A stretch of DNA of 64,000 nucleotides from Paenibacillus allorhizosphaerae (GCF_910594985.1 NZ_CAJVCE010000001.1:558001-622000); one strand, 5' to 3'; shown: positions 35,024 through 44,730, counted from the stretch's first letter. Numbers and translations: made by a program. The notes: generated from the letters alone by a model not told the origin.

Positions 35024-36361
35024 TTACTTCGCAGGCTGCGGGCCGTCCATCGTCTCGATGTCTTTGTTCGCTTTCTCTTCCGTTTCCCGCAAAGCCGTAT
35101 TGGCATCCTTCGTACCCAATATGATATTTCGGAACCCGCCAGCAAGCGGCGCGACCACCTTCGAATTATATTTCGTGTACTGGGTTGGTTCGGCGTATTT
35201 TTCCGGTACGAGCGCTTTCTTGTTTTTACCGTTCAAGTCGGGTGCGTCCGCTCCGAACGCATCGCGGATCGCCGGGCTTTTCAGCACGGATGGGTTGCCG
35301 AGCCGGCTTCTTTCCAGTTGAACGGCATCGGTCGTCATCTCCGCCATCGCGAGAAACGCCTCGTCCCGGTGCTTGCTATTCGCCGACAGCGCATAATAGA
35401 CGACATCCGGCTGTGGTCCGACGCCCGGTTTTTCTTTGAATGTAGGGAATGTCGTGACGTCCCAATTGATATCGAGCTTCTGGTATGCCTTCGGGTAATC
35501 CGAATTCATTTGCACAAGCATCGCCAAGCTTTTTTCTTTAAAGAACAAATCGTTTTGCTTTGCATCCTGCAGCAATGCCGAGGTAGGCTCGTAGCCGGAC
35601 ATCTGGAACAACGGCGTAAATTTCGCCAAGTACTGCTTCCACATCTCGTTGTTGACCGTTGATTTCTTCGTTCCCGCGTCCACCAGCTTGAGCGACATTT
35701 GGTTCAGCTGCAGCAGCTGCCCCCACGTCCGAATACCGAACCCGCGGTAATTGACGCCGCCGTCGACCCTGGTCAATTTCTTCGCCGTTTCGTTCACTTC
35801 GTCCCATGTCATCCCGTCTTTCGGGTAGGGAACGCCGAATTTATCGAAGATGTCCTTGTTGTAAAACAGCCCGAGCGTATTGACCTTAAACGGCAGCCCC
35901 GGCAGCTTCCCTTCGCCGACCTTCCTTAATCCTTCGATAATCGCAGGGTCAAATCGGCCCAGATCGAACGCGTATTTCTTGACAAGATCGGATATGTCTC
36001 CGTCGAGCTCTACGTCTTTAATGGACATCATGCTGGGATTAATGGTTATAAATACGTCGATGTTTGTCTTCGAGGCGATGATGTCTTGCAAGGAGTTGCC
36101 TTTCGTGTTCTGGAGAAACTTGAAGGAGAAGTTGGGGTATTTCTTCTGAATAAGACTGCCATGTTCTTTCATAAACTGCTCTTCGTTCGAATCCGCATAC
36201 ATGTAGTAAAAGGTAAGTTCTACCGGTTCCTTGGTTGCCCCCGGCGGATTCGGCGACTTCGGGTCCGCTCCCGGATTCGGAGCGGTTTGTCCGCTGCAAG
36301 CTGCGGTCATGGAGAGAATACAAGATAGAGAAGCGATACATTTCAGCATTCGACGTGCCAT
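35024..36361 (-). CDS. Extracellular solute-binding lipoprotein
   Basis: A 445-residue SBP lipoprotein has signal peptide and lipobox around SMTAACSGQ, then a Pro-rich tether. It shares the family motifs LTFYYMYADS, QKKYPNFSFKF, FDKFGVPYPKDGMTWDE and the C-terminal DANTALRETEEKANKDIE helix with the SBP half of the fusion protein, and the two look like recent duplicates. It heads the long co-directional locus, 375 bases after the helicase gene. No permease is encoded nearby, so it would need one elsewhere. GGGGGAAG precedes ATG 36361. Confidence 0.94.
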   Translation of the reverse strand: MARRMLKCIASLSCILSMTAACSGQTAPNPGADPKSPNPPGATKEPVELTFYYMYADSNEEQFMKEHGSLIQKKYPNFSFKFLQNTKGNSLQDIIASKTNIDVFITINPSMMSIKDVELDGDISDLVKKYAFDLGRFDPAIIEGLRKVGEGKLPGLPFKVNTLGLFYNKDIFDKFGVPYPKDGMTWDEVNETAKKLTRVDGGVNYRGFGIRTWGQLLQLNQMSLKLVDAGTKKSTVNNEMWKQYLAKFTPLFQMSGYEPTSALLQDAKQNDLFFKEKSLAMLVQMNSDYPKAYQKLDINWDVTTFPTFKEKPGVGPQPDVVYYALSANSKHRDEAFLAMAEMTTDAVQLERSRLGNPSVLKSPAIRDAFGADAPDLNGKNKKALVPEKYAEPTQYTKYNSKVVAPLAGGFRNIILGTKDANTALRETEEKANKDIETMDGPQPAK

Positions 36362-36689
36362 AGTTCTTCCCCCTCATATGGAATTTATCGGAAAACGGGC
36401 TGCACAGCATCACACCGCCCTATTTTCGTTAACGGCTGCCTATCGTTCGGTTTCCCCGCCATTGTTTCTCTCTTCCGACGCGGTATTCGACTTGCAGATG
36501 TTCCGCGATCGCCTATCCTGTTCAATACGATTGTAGCAACAATGCTATTTTGTATCGTCTATGCAGCGTCCATTTTATTCTCAAAAACGGCTAAGTTCAT
36601 TCGGGTAGCTATGCTGATGAGATCTTAAAAAATGATTCCATTCCTCCGGCGATTTTTCCTTTTTGCGGCATATGAAAATGTTGTAAATA
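36362..36689. other. SBP upstream region, no gene
   Basis: This gap holds the 5' region of the SBP operon. I see no coding sequence. A GTTCATTCG element at 36595-36603 recurs upstream of two other SBP genes (42739 and 46289) and could be a regulator half-site. No convincing promoter could be fixed. Confidence 0.4.
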
Positions 36690-36731
36690 AAAAAAAGCAC
36701 AGCCGTCATCCTCGATGTTCGGCTATGCTTT
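36690..36731 (-). terminator. Terminator after the helicase gene
   Basis: On the minus strand AAAGCATAGCCG pairs with CGGCTGTGCTTT and is followed by a long T-run, immediately after the dinG-like stop. Confidence 0.85.
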
Positions 36732-36736
36732 ATCCC

Positions 36737-38686
36737 TCACTGCTCCAAAAGCGCGACGCCTTCCGGCAGCAGGTTCTCAATATGCTCGCGCAGCTGCGGC
36801 TGCTCGTGAAGATCCTCGCTCAAAATCGCAGCCGTCCCCCAGTCGTTGCGGGAACGGATCAATCGTCCTAACCCTTGTCTGAGCCGCAGCAGCATATATG
36901 GCAAATCCACTTCTTCGTACGGCGAGGCCGACGACTGCCGCTTCACCATAAAGACGGGGTCCTGCCGAGGCGGAAACGGCAAGGACCAGATGATGACGTT
37001 CGACAGCGACGGGCCCGGTACGTCCAGCCCTTCCCACAACGTAACCGCACATAAGATACTTGGCTCGTCGTGCTGGAACGAAGCGATCAAATGACTGATT
37101 TCCTTATCGCCCTCGAACAAAAAGCGCATCACCGCGCATTCGGAGTAATAGGCAATTTCCCGTTTGAATCCAAGCAGTTCTTCCTTGCTCGGGAACAGGA
37201 TCAGCGCTCTTCCTTCCGAACGCTGCAGCAAGCAGGCTGCCGTTTTCATCTTCTCGGAGAAGGTAGCCCTATATGTCCATTTGGGGGCGACGACCTTCAT
37301 TTGGCGCTCGTATTCATACGGGGAATCCACACTGAACGACAAATAATCGGAAATGCCGAGGCTGTCGGCAACATAGTCGAACGATCCGTTTACGGAAAGC
37401 GTCGCGGACGAGAAAATAATCGGCATCGCCGAGGATAACACCCGCTCCCGCATCACTTCCTGCACCGTTCGCGGCATAATGACCAGCGACAAGCCGTTCA
37501 CGCTCTCCGACGCCCAACAGATCAGCTTCTCGGGCTGATCGAACAATTTCAGCGCCTTCTGCATCATCTCAAGATGCTCCTCGACGATGCGCAGCTGGTA
37601 CTCGTTGATGGTGAACAGTTCACTCTCAAATACAAGCTCGTCTTCGATCACCGTAAGCACGTCCCTGAACTTGCGGATCTCCTCGAGTAGCTCTTCCTCC
37701 AATACAATCCGCTTCCGGTCTGAGCCGGGAATCGCCTCGCTCCGGCTTTCCAGCAAATCGAACAACGTTTCGCTTTGCGCGATCGCATCCTCGATCAGAT
37801 ACGCTAGCGATTCGCGTATTTCTCCTTTTAGCAGCCGGGTAATCAATTCCTCGAACACGACATGCTTCAGTTTATAGGTGAGCGCCTTCTGGGCAGCGGA
37901 TTCCAGCAAATGTCCTTCATCGAACACGACGGCGCAGTGGTCCGGCAGCATCGGCAGCTGCCCTTTCCGCTTGCGGCTTTCATATGTCCATACATGCTCC
38001 ATGTAGAAATCATGGGAGCAAATGATAAGATCGGCCGCTTTACGATAGTCGTCCCGGGATAGCGTCTGACCGCATCGATGCCGCTTGTCGCATGCGAAGC
38101 AATCCTGGAAGACGTCCCAGCTCATTCGACTCCACTGCGTATCGTTCATGTGCGGATACTGCTTCCGATCGCCGTACGCGTAAAACGACTGCAATCCGTC
38201 GCGGGCATGAACGAACTCGGGCAGCTCAATATGCACTTGTTTGTACAGCTCCGCTTCTTCGTGCCCGAGTCTTGCTTCGTCCAGCTTATTGAGGCATACG
38301 TATTGATCCGGGGATTTGGCCAGCCTCGCATCGACGGACAATCCCAAATGGCGCTGCAGCTTGGCGATATCCCCCTCCGGCTTGACGAGCTGCTCGATCA
38401 AAGATTCGTCCGCACAGGCGATAATGACAGGTTTGCGATGGTAACGGGCGTAGCAAATCGCATACAGCAAATAAACGAGCGTCTTGCCCGTCCCGACCCC
38501 CGCTTCGGCGAAAATCGTCTGCTTGTCCGCAAACGCCCGTTCCAATTGAAATGCCATATATATTTGTTCGTCGCGAACCTCAAAGCCGTGTTCCGGCAAT
38601 ACGTCGTACAGTTGATCCGCTATCCACTCACCCGCTTGACGTACATAAGGATAAGAATGATCAAAGGCAAAAGGATATCGTTCCAC
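36737..38686 (-). CDS. DinG/XPD-family ATP-dependent DNA helicase
   Basis: A 649-residue superfamily 2 helicase of the XPD/DinG type has Walker A AGVGTGKT (62-69), the DEAH-like box VVFDEGHLLE, the motif V/VI region SNVIIWSLPFPPRQDPV and RLRQGLGRLIRS. A cysteine group (CLNKL, then CFACDKRHRC) fits the iron-sulfur cluster domain. It unwinds 5'-3' DNA, often at R-loops or damaged forks. The start is a GTG at 38686 with a poor ribosome site. The gene is monocistronic with its own terminator. YoaA-like helicases are the nearest alternative. Confidence 0.88.
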   Translation of the reverse strand: MERYPFAFDHSYPYVRQAGEWIADQLYDVLPEHGFEVRDEQIYMAFQLERAFADKQTIFAEAGVGTGKTLVYLLYAICYARYHRKPVIIACADESLIEQLVKPEGDIAKLQRHLGLSVDARLAKSPDQYVCLNKLDEARLGHEEAELYKQVHIELPEFVHARDGLQSFYAYGDRKQYPHMNDTQWSRMSWDVFQDCFACDKRHRCGQTLSRDDYRKAADLIICSHDFYMEHVWTYESRKRKGQLPMLPDHCAVVFDEGHLLESAAQKALTYKLKHVVFEELITRLLKGEIRESLAYLIEDAIAQSETLFDLLESRSEAIPGSDRKRIVLEEELLEEIRKFRDVLTVIEDELVFESELFTINEYQLRIVEEHLEMMQKALKLFDQPEKLICWASESVNGLSLVIMPRTVQEVMRERVLSSAMPIIFSSATLSVNGSFDYVADSLGISDYLSFSVDSPYEYERQMKVVAPKWTYRATFSEKMKTAACLLQRSEGRALILFPSKEELLGFKREIAYYSECAVMRFLFEGDKEISHLIASFQHDEPSILCAVTLWEGLDVPGPSLSNVIIWSLPFPPRQDPVFMVKRQSSASPYEEVDLPYMLLRLRQGLGRLIRSRNDWGTAAILSEDLHEQPQLREHIENLLPEGVALLEQ

Positions 38687-38786
38687 AGGTTACACGGCCC
38701 CCAATAATGGTTATCTATTCGATCATCCGAAACAACGAAACAAAAGCTATTATGGCACGAACGCTGCGCAAAAGCAATGAGAGCCC

Positions 38787-40201
38787 CTATTCAGGGCTCT
38801 CATGGTCATGGCTTGCTTCCAACTGCTGCGGCTTGCCTCTTGATGCGAGAAAGATCATTTTCTCGGTAAGCCGGACGCTTTCGCCGCTGCCAAGCTTCGT
38901 AATCCGGTTATCCGCCGTGTTAAGCATGTACACTTCGCCAGTGCCGTCCGCATACACGTTGCCCTTTACGGAGCCGTACTGCTTTGTAACCGTCCCGTCC
39001 GGCCCGATCCGGTATATATCGCGGGCGATATCGTCTGCGGCAGAATCTTCCTGCGAAGCGAGCACGATCACCGAACCGTCGTCAGGTGTGGATAACACTT
39101 GCAGCGCTTTCGCGCCTAGTCGTTCATTCATCAGCTGAGTGTTGCCGTCCTTATTGATGTGAAGAAGATGCTTTTCGGTCCAATGATAGTGATGCGCTTC
39201 GCTGTACTTTTGTGCGCTCGTCACCCAATACGACCCGTCAGGGTTATCCTTTTTCCGGTACATCTCATAATCATCCCGCTTTGTCGCTTGCGTGCCCTTC
39301 ACAAGATACAGAGCGGTACTGTTCGGCAAACCGGCGGACACGCTGACGAGCCGCATGGAGTCGTCAGTGCCAAGGGGAAGGACCGTATCTTCAAGAAATA
39401 CGTTTTTGATCGTCAAGTTATAACCTTCCTGATTCAACCGATCCAAGGCGGGCTGTACGGACAGCAATTCCAATTGATCCAGCATGACGCGGTTTCCGTC
39501 GAGCCGGGTCTGATTCGACTGGACGCCGATGTCAGGCGTGAATCGAATATCCTGCATCATTTTGTTGTTTTTTACTGCATCCTCCATCGCTTCATTATTT
39601 CCCTTGAACGATTCCAACGTCCCTGCAGCGATTTATTGATCCGCAGCGTTCCGTAAATGTTGGTGCCAATGTACAGAGCATTATCGTCGTCCAACGAAAT
39701 GCGGCTCATGAGGTTGCCGTGGCCACCTGCGATTAAGCCGAACCCGTCTTCAGGATTCCAGTCCGTCGTCCAATCGAATTCATCATGGGCAAACCGCCAT
39801 GTCAGCGGAAAATACGTAATATCGCGAAACGATAATATCGGATACGGTTCGTTCGCATTAACGATGGTATGTCCGTTGACCATAATCGGATAATCAGCGA
39901 CGGTCGCCTTGTAATTGCGGTTCATGTCATTCGATTCGGGAGCAGGCGGTTCGTAGGTCGGAACGTAAGCTCCTTTTAGTCCGCGCGAAATGGAGAGACC
40001 TTCTTCTTCGTTCCATTCAACGCTGAGGTTCAAACGAACCCCGTTATTCCATGTCATCGGCACGTAGACGATGTCTTTATACACGATCGGCGGTGCGGGC
40101 AGACGCACCGTCACTTCTTTCGCCGCAGCGTTTGCCGGGACAACGGAGGAAACGGATATAACGGCCATTAGGGCCGCGGTGGTAAACGCCAGCTTTTTCA
40201 T
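38787..40201 (-). pseudogene. Secreted stalk-domain (copper amine oxidase N-terminal-like) protein, frameshifted
   Basis: The first frame (40201 to 39572) encodes a signal peptide (MKKLAFTTAALMAVISVSS) and two stalk-type repeats (APPIVYKDIVYVPMTW; DYPIMVNGHTIVNANEPYP). It runs into a stop after INKSLQGRWNRS. The other frame continues the protein from about 39617 (TLESFKGNNEAMEDAVKNNK) for 270 residues with beta-repeat features. Adding one base near 39614 would join the two as one protein of about 470 residues. So this is a single gene broken by a one-base loss, or a sequencing error. A hairpin overlapping the stop (38779-38801) may end the transcript. Confidence 0.8.
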
Positions 40202-40286
40202 TCGGATGGAGCGCCTCCCCGAGACAGAGCATTTTTATAAAAAGTAAGACGCACGGATCGGTCGTAAGGTTGCGGCCCGAACGAGA

Positions 40287-40334
40287 ACACCCCACGAATC
40301 GGACGCACTATGTCGCATCCTCACCATGGGGTGT
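40287..40334 (-). terminator. Possible terminator after the EEP-family gene
   Basis: ACACCCCA and TGGGGTGT pair across a 32-base loop that itself contains a short hairpin. The T-tract is poor. Confidence 0.35.
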
Positions 40335-40401
40335 CACTATTATTCAATTCCGCTTATGTAACCATCCCTCGACCTTGCCCTGGCAGGCGATGTTGATCCA
40401 A

Positions 40402-41283
40402 TTATTTCACATTCACAGCCGTTTTATTCAGCACGATATCGGTCATAACCGGATAATGGTCGCTCGGATATTCTCCGTTCAGTTGAAAGGTAACCTTCTC
40501 GCTGCGTTTGACCGATACGTCGCCGCGATACAAAATCCAGTCGATCGTATCCGTGCCGCCGCCTTTGTAATTGTGGAACGTGCCTGTCGCATGATTCACC
40601 CGCTCGCTTGCTTCCAGGACGGCATCTTTCATTTTCCCGTTCACCGTGAAGTATTTGTACGGCGCGCTGCCTACGGGTGCGTTGAAATCACCGGTCAAAA
40701 ATACCGGTACGTTCGGCTCGAATGTTTCCATTGTCTTCACGATCAGCTCCGCGCTTCGCTGACGCGCCGTTTCGGACTGGTGATCGAGATGCGTATTCAC
40801 CGCGTAAAACTTCGATTGATTCGTCAAGTCCTCGAACAGCACCCACGTCACCATCCGCACGTAGTTGTTGCCCCAGCTTTTGGAGCCGGGCACATCCGGC
40901 GTATCCGACAGCCAAAAATGGTTTTGCTTCAACGGTTTGAAGCGCGTTTTGTTATAGAAGATCGCCATAAATTCCCCTTGGTTGCCTCCGTCGCGACCTG
41001 CGCCGATCCATTTGTAATCGGGCAAACCGACCTCCAGATCGGTCAGTTGGTTATGGAGTCCCTCCTGCGTGCCGATAATATCCGGTTTTTCTTTGTTCAC
41101 CAGCGCTTTGGCGACGGCCCAACGCTTCTCCCACGGATGCGTGTCTTTGGCTGCAGCCGTTCGCAGATTGAAGGTCATGACCCGAACCGGATTCGCGCCG
41201 GTCGAAGCCGGCTTTTCATTCGTACAGCCGGTTACGGCTGTAATGCCGAGCACGACGGTTAAAAATATTCCTCGTTTTATCAT
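40402..41283 (-). CDS. Secreted endonuclease/exonuclease/phosphatase-family lipoprotein
   Basis: A 293-residue protein has a lipoprotein signal (LGITAVTGCTNE) and an EEP (DNase I/Mg phosphodiesterase) domain: RVMTFNLRTAA, IIGTQEGLHNQL (metal Glu), AVNTHLDHQSE (catalytic His), LTGDFNAP (Asp/Asn) and YPSDHYPVM (catalytic Asp-His). It would hydrolyse phosphodiester or sphingomyelin/inositol-phosphate-like substrates outside the membrane. ATG 41283 has AGGAGGT and lies 32 bases after the SBP gene, so the two are co-transcribed. A phosphorylated sugar processed outside and captured by the SBP is a plausible pairing. Confidence 0.9.
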   Translation of the reverse strand: MIKRGIFLTVVLGITAVTGCTNEKPASTGANPVRVMTFNLRTAAAKDTHPWEKRWAVAKALVNKEKPDIIGTQEGLHNQLTDLEVGLPDYKWIGAGRDGGNQGEFMAIFYNKTRFKPLKQNHFWLSDTPDVPGSKSWGNNYVRMVTWVLFEDLTNQSKFYAVNTHLDHQSETARQRSAELIVKTMETFEPNVPVFLTGDFNAPVGSAPYKYFTVNGKMKDAVLEASERVNHATGTFHNYKGGGTDTIDWILYRGDVSVKRSEKVTFQLNGEYPSDHYPVMTDIVLNKTAVNVK

Positions 41284-41315
41284 TAGGTGATAACCTCCTG
41301 CAACTGAAGCTGTTG

Positions 41316-42671
41316 CTATTTAATCGCTTCCGACGCAATCGCCTTATCGGCTTCCTCTTGCGCATCCCGAAGAGCGGTGTTGACGTCTTTCTTGTTCAGC
41401 GCGACGCTCGATCCCGCTTTGTTGACGATGTTGGATACCGGCACGTCATAATCGGACGGCGTGATGCCCGCCATTTTCGATTTGAGCGCAGCCGTCAAAT
41501 TTTTGCCTTTCATGACGGAAAGATTTTCGCCGAACTGCTTTTTCATGACTTCATTGTTCAATGCGGTCATTCTGGCGTTTTTCGTCATATTCAGCTGAAG
41601 CTCTTCCGAAGTGAGGTAGCGGATGATGTCAAACACCAGTTCCTTATGCTTGCTCGTCGGGGATACCATCATCAGATGGAAATCGACCCGGCGACCGATC
41701 CCGGGCGCATCCGCGAAGCTCGGATACGTCGTCATGTCCCAGTTCATCGGCTTGCCCTTATCCGCCAAATCCGTAAGCGTCCCCAAGGCCGAGTCCGCCC
41801 AGTTCGTATACATCGCCGTCGTTTGGTCCTGGAAAAACGTTTTGGTGTCCGTCGGAAGCTTGTCGGCCGTTTCCGTCGCGCCCGGAACCTCATATAACTG
41901 CTTGAGGACCCCAAGCGCTTTTTTCCACTGTTCGGTTTGCAGCGTCGCTTTCTTCGTCTTGTTATCGGCATAAGCGAGCGCCAATTGATCGCCGAACTGC
42001 TTGGCAACCGGAGAGATGATGCCGCGGAATTGAACGCCGTTATCCATACGTACTAGCTGTTTCTGCAAGGCGATGATGTCGTCCCAAGTGGATTGATCTT
42101 TCGGATACGGCACGCCGAACTTATCGAATATATCTTTGTTGTAAAACAGAGGCGCAAAGTTCAGGGAAAACGGAACGGCGTATGTGTTGCCGTCATCGCT
42201 GTATTTGCTTAACGCTTCCAGAATCGCCGGGTCGAAACGCTTCATATCGAACTTCGTTTTCTGGATCATCGGCGTTAAATTTTCCTGCATTTTCAATTGT
42301 TTAAAGATCGGCAGCGAATAGTTGCTCGTATAGATCAGGTCCGGATTTTCGCCGGAGACGAGAATATTCTCCGCCGACAACGGGCCGGTCAGTCCGCTGT
42401 AAATGAACTTGAGCGTGACGTTCGGATATTTCTTTTGCAGCGGCTGCACAAAATATTGATCGTACTCCTTGTCGCTAAGACCGGCGTAAAAACGATAAAA
42501 CGTTAAAGTGATCGGCTCGGTAACCACCGGCTTATCGGAAGCCGGGTCGCTCGCCGCAGGAGCGGCGGCTTCTTCCTTCGGCTTTTCTGCGGTGCTGCCG
42601 CACCCGGCAAGCGATGCGCCGAGCATGACTAACGCAAGCGACATCCCTAATGTTTTTTGGACCGATTTCAT
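41316..42671 (-). CDS. Extracellular solute-binding lipoprotein
   Basis: A 451-residue SBP lipoprotein has lipobox VMLGASLAGCGST and an Ala/Glu/Pro tether. The family motifs FDKFGVPYPKDQSTWDD and the terminal helix DVNTALRDAQEEADKAIAS place it with the other SBPs here. The start at 42671 (MKSVQKT) follows GGGGGAAT; an ATG at 42698 is less well placed. It is divergent from an AraC gene and is followed by the secreted EEP enzyme. No permease lies nearby. Confidence 0.93.
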   Translation of the reverse strand: MKSVQKTLGMSLALVMLGASLAGCGSTAEKPKEEAAAPAASDPASDKPVVTEPITLTFYRFYAGLSDKEYDQYFVQPLQKKYPNVTLKFIYSGLTGPLSAENILVSGENPDLIYTSNYSLPIFKQLKMQENLTPMIQKTKFDMKRFDPAILEALSKYSDDGNTYAVPFSLNFAPLFYNKDIFDKFGVPYPKDQSTWDDIIALQKQLVRMDNGVQFRGIISPVAKQFGDQLALAYADNKTKKATLQTEQWKKALGVLKQLYEVPGATETADKLPTDTKTFFQDQTTAMYTNWADSALGTLTDLADKGKPMNWDMTTYPSFADAPGIGRRVDFHLMMVSPTSKHKELVFDIIRYLTSEELQLNMTKNARMTALNNEVMKKQFGENLSVMKGKNLTAALKSKMAGITPSDYDVPVSNIVNKAGSSVALNKKDVNTALRDAQEEADKAIASEAIK

Positions 42672-42738
42672 CTTTGATTCCCCCATGTTCGTGTTCATTT
42701 AGCTGCATTCGTGATACTGTAATGCGTTTCAAGCTTAG

Positions 42739-42755
42739 GTTCATTCTAAATGAAC
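42739..42755. promoter_or_regulatory. Inverted repeat in divergent SBP/AraC region
   Basis: GTTCATT and AATGAAC flank a CTA centre, forming a 7-3-7 inverted repeat 68 bases upstream of the SBP start and 72 bases upstream of the AraC start. It is a candidate binding site for the divergent AraC protein, but AraC proteins usually use direct repeats. Confidence 0.4.
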
Positions 42756-42826
42756 GTTGCGTTGCCGGTAAATAATCGATAGTATAAAATATATCAACTA
42801 TTCTGCTATTAATTTAGGGTGATTGC

Positions 42827-43663
42827 ATGAAACCGGAAGTGCTGCTCTGCGGCTGCACCTTTCATACGAAACGATTCTACCAGTCTCACGCCGACCCGGG
42901 TCTGAGCAGTTACTTGATTCGGCTGCAGACGGAAGGAACTTGCACCGTGATCGTGGAAGGCCGCGAATACAAACTGGTGCCCGGCGATTTGCTGCTGCTT
43001 CGGCCCGGTACCGTATACGAGCTGCGGATTGAAGAGGAAGCGGCAAACACGGCTTTGGAGGAGACTCCGCGAATCATCAGCGGGGACTATTATATGTTCG
43101 CGCAGGGAGAATGGCTGGATGCGTGGTGGAACGGCACCGAGAAGCCGTGGCGCGTGAAGATCGAGCCGAATGATGCGATATTGTCCTTGTGGAAGCAAAT
43201 TATTTTGGAAAAATGCCGAATCAAGGAAGATAATTTCGAGCTGATCTCCCATCTGATGCGTGCGCTATGCTTGTACCTGGAACGGATCATCTCCGAGACG
43301 AGTCCTGCATACCATAAGCCTTACATGGCTGCACGCATGAAGCGTTACGTCGAAGCGCATGCGATCGAAACGTTCACGGTCGAAGAAGTGGCCAAATACG
43401 TCGGTCTTAGCGTTTCCCGGGCCGCCCACTTGTTCAAGGAAAGCTACGGAAAAACAATGATCCAGTATGCGATGGATATACGCCTCACGGGAGCGGTGGA
43501 CCGGATGAACTATACGAACATGACGCTCGGGCAAATATCCGACAGCTGCGGTTTCCGGAGCTATACGTTTTTTCATAAGGCGTTCAAGGAAAAGTACGGC
43601 GTCACCCCGGCGGTATTCCGCAGCAACATTCGGGAGATGCAGCTGTCGGCGCGCGACAAATAG
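42827..43663 (+). CDS. AraC-family regulator
   Basis: A 278-residue AraC regulator has a cupin N-terminal domain (TEGTCTVIVEGREYKLVPGD in near form, LLLLRPGTVYEL) and a C-terminal HTH pair (FTVEEVAKYVGLSVSRAAHL, LGQISDSCGFRSYTFFHKAF). It is divergent from the SBP-EEP operon and probably controls it. The phosphotransferase gene follows after 31 bases in the same direction and may be co-transcribed. ATG 42827 follows AGGGTG. Confidence 0.92.
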   Translation: MKPEVLLCGCTFHTKRFYQSHADPGLSSYLIRLQTEGTCTVIVEGREYKLVPGDLLLLRPGTVYELRIEEEAANTALEETPRIISGDYYMFAQGEWLDAWWNGTEKPWRVKIEPNDAILSLWKQIILEKCRIKEDNFELISHLMRALCLYLERIISETSPAYHKPYMAARMKRYVEAHAIETFTVEEVAKYVGLSVSRAAHLFKESYGKTMIQYAMDIRLTGAVDRMNYTNMTLGQISDSCGFRSYTFFHKAFKEKYGVTPAVFRSNIREMQLSARDK

Positions 43664-43694
43664 TTTATATGGAAAGGAATGGAATACATACCTC

Positions 43695-44621
43695 ATGATT
43701 GAAAACGAACTCCCCGACCGGCTCCTGCAATGGGTTGTCCGGTCCGTAAATCCACATGCCGCCGTTGTGTCGATTCGTCAATTGCATGGCGGAACCTCGT
43801 CGACCATCCACTGCATCTCGCTGCAATTCAATGACAAGGTAACCGATTACGTGCTGCGTCAGCTCGATAACGAGGAATGGCTGCAGGAAGAGCCGGATGC
43901 GGCTTGGCACGAGGCGGAAAGTCTCCGTTGGGCGGCCAAGACCTGCCTGAACACGCCGCAAATCGTCGCTTATGACATATCGGGAAGCGAGTGCGGCATA
44001 CCGGCCGTACTGATGACATTGCTAGAAGGATCGGTGGACCTTAACCCTCAGCGGATGGAACCGTGGCTGGACGGATTGGCGCAAACGCTCGTGAACATTC
44101 ATGCGGTGGAAGCAGACCGCTTCAGTTGGAACTATTTCACGTACATCGACCTGGACTCGTTGGAAATCCCGGCATGGTCGAACGCACCCGAGATGTGGGG
44201 CGCCGTCTTCGAAATCGTGAGAGGGCCTCGTCCCGAAACGAAGCCTTGCTTCATTCACCGCGATTACCATCCGGCGAATGTGCTGTGGAGCGGCGGTGCC
44301 GTCAGCGGCGTCGTCGATTGGGTGAACGCTTGCCAAGGACCGGCCGGGATCGACATTGGCCATTGCCGGGTCGATTTGGCGAAGCTGTTTGGCATAGAAG
44401 CAGCCGACGCATTCCTGTCCGCGTATGAGCGGTACGCCGGGCCGGCATTCCGCTACGATCCGTATTGGGATCTGCTCTCCGTGGTGGATACGCTGTTCGG
44501 ACCGCCCACCGTCGATGAAGGCTGGACGGCATTCGGCGTGACCGGACTGACGGACAGGCTGATGGAGGAGCGGCTGGAGTTATACACGGCCAGCCTCCTT
44601 AAACGAACAGAGGGAAAGTGA
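43695..44621 (+). CDS. Aminoglycoside phosphotransferase-like kinase
   Basis: A 308-residue APH-fold protein has the catalytic loop FIHRDYHPANVLWSG (HRDYHPAN, a good HxDxxxxN) and the metal-binding segment SGVVDWVNACQGP. It follows the AraC gene on the same strand and converges on an SBP gene behind a strong terminator. It may phosphorylate a sugar or alcohol taken up by the neighbouring system; antibiotic or choline phosphorylation are alternatives. Nothing in the variable lobe settles it. Confidence 0.85.
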   Translation: MIENELPDRLLQWVVRSVNPHAAVVSIRQLHGGTSSTIHCISLQFNDKVTDYVLRQLDNEEWLQEEPDAAWHEAESLRWAAKTCLNTPQIVAYDISGSECGIPAVLMTLLEGSVDLNPQRMEPWLDGLAQTLVNIHAVEADRFSWNYFTYIDLDSLEIPAWSNAPEMWGAVFEIVRGPRPETKPCFIHRDYHPANVLWSGGAVSGVVDWVNACQGPAGIDIGHCRVDLAKLFGIEAADAFLSAYERYAGPAFRYDPYWDLLSVVDTLFGPPTVDEGWTAFGVTGLTDRLMEERLELYTASLLKRTEGK

Positions 44622-44658
44622 CGTTGGCCTCATCCCTTGCGTTCTCATACAATAACAA

Positions 44659-44696
44659 AGAAGACTGCTTCGGAATGTGTTCCGCTGCAGTCTTCT
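44659..44696. terminator. Bidirectional terminator
   Basis: AGAAGACTGC and GCAGTCTTCT form a perfect 10-bp outer stem; CGGAA/TTCCG pair inside it. It separates the convergent kinase (+) and SBP (-) genes. Confidence 0.75.
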
Positions 44697-44730
44697 GTCT
44701 TAACCGGGCATGGTCATGGGCCGTGGCGCG

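Noticed and set aside
40270..41262. Plus-strand frame of 330 codons opposite the EEP-family gene
   Set aside because: The minus strand encodes a complete signal peptide and EEP catalytic motifs; the plus frame is a shadow.
42739..42755. Fur or Zur box
   Set aside because: The 7-3-7 inverted repeat does not match TGATAATNATTATCA or the Zur consensus, and the context is sugar uptake with an AraC regulator.
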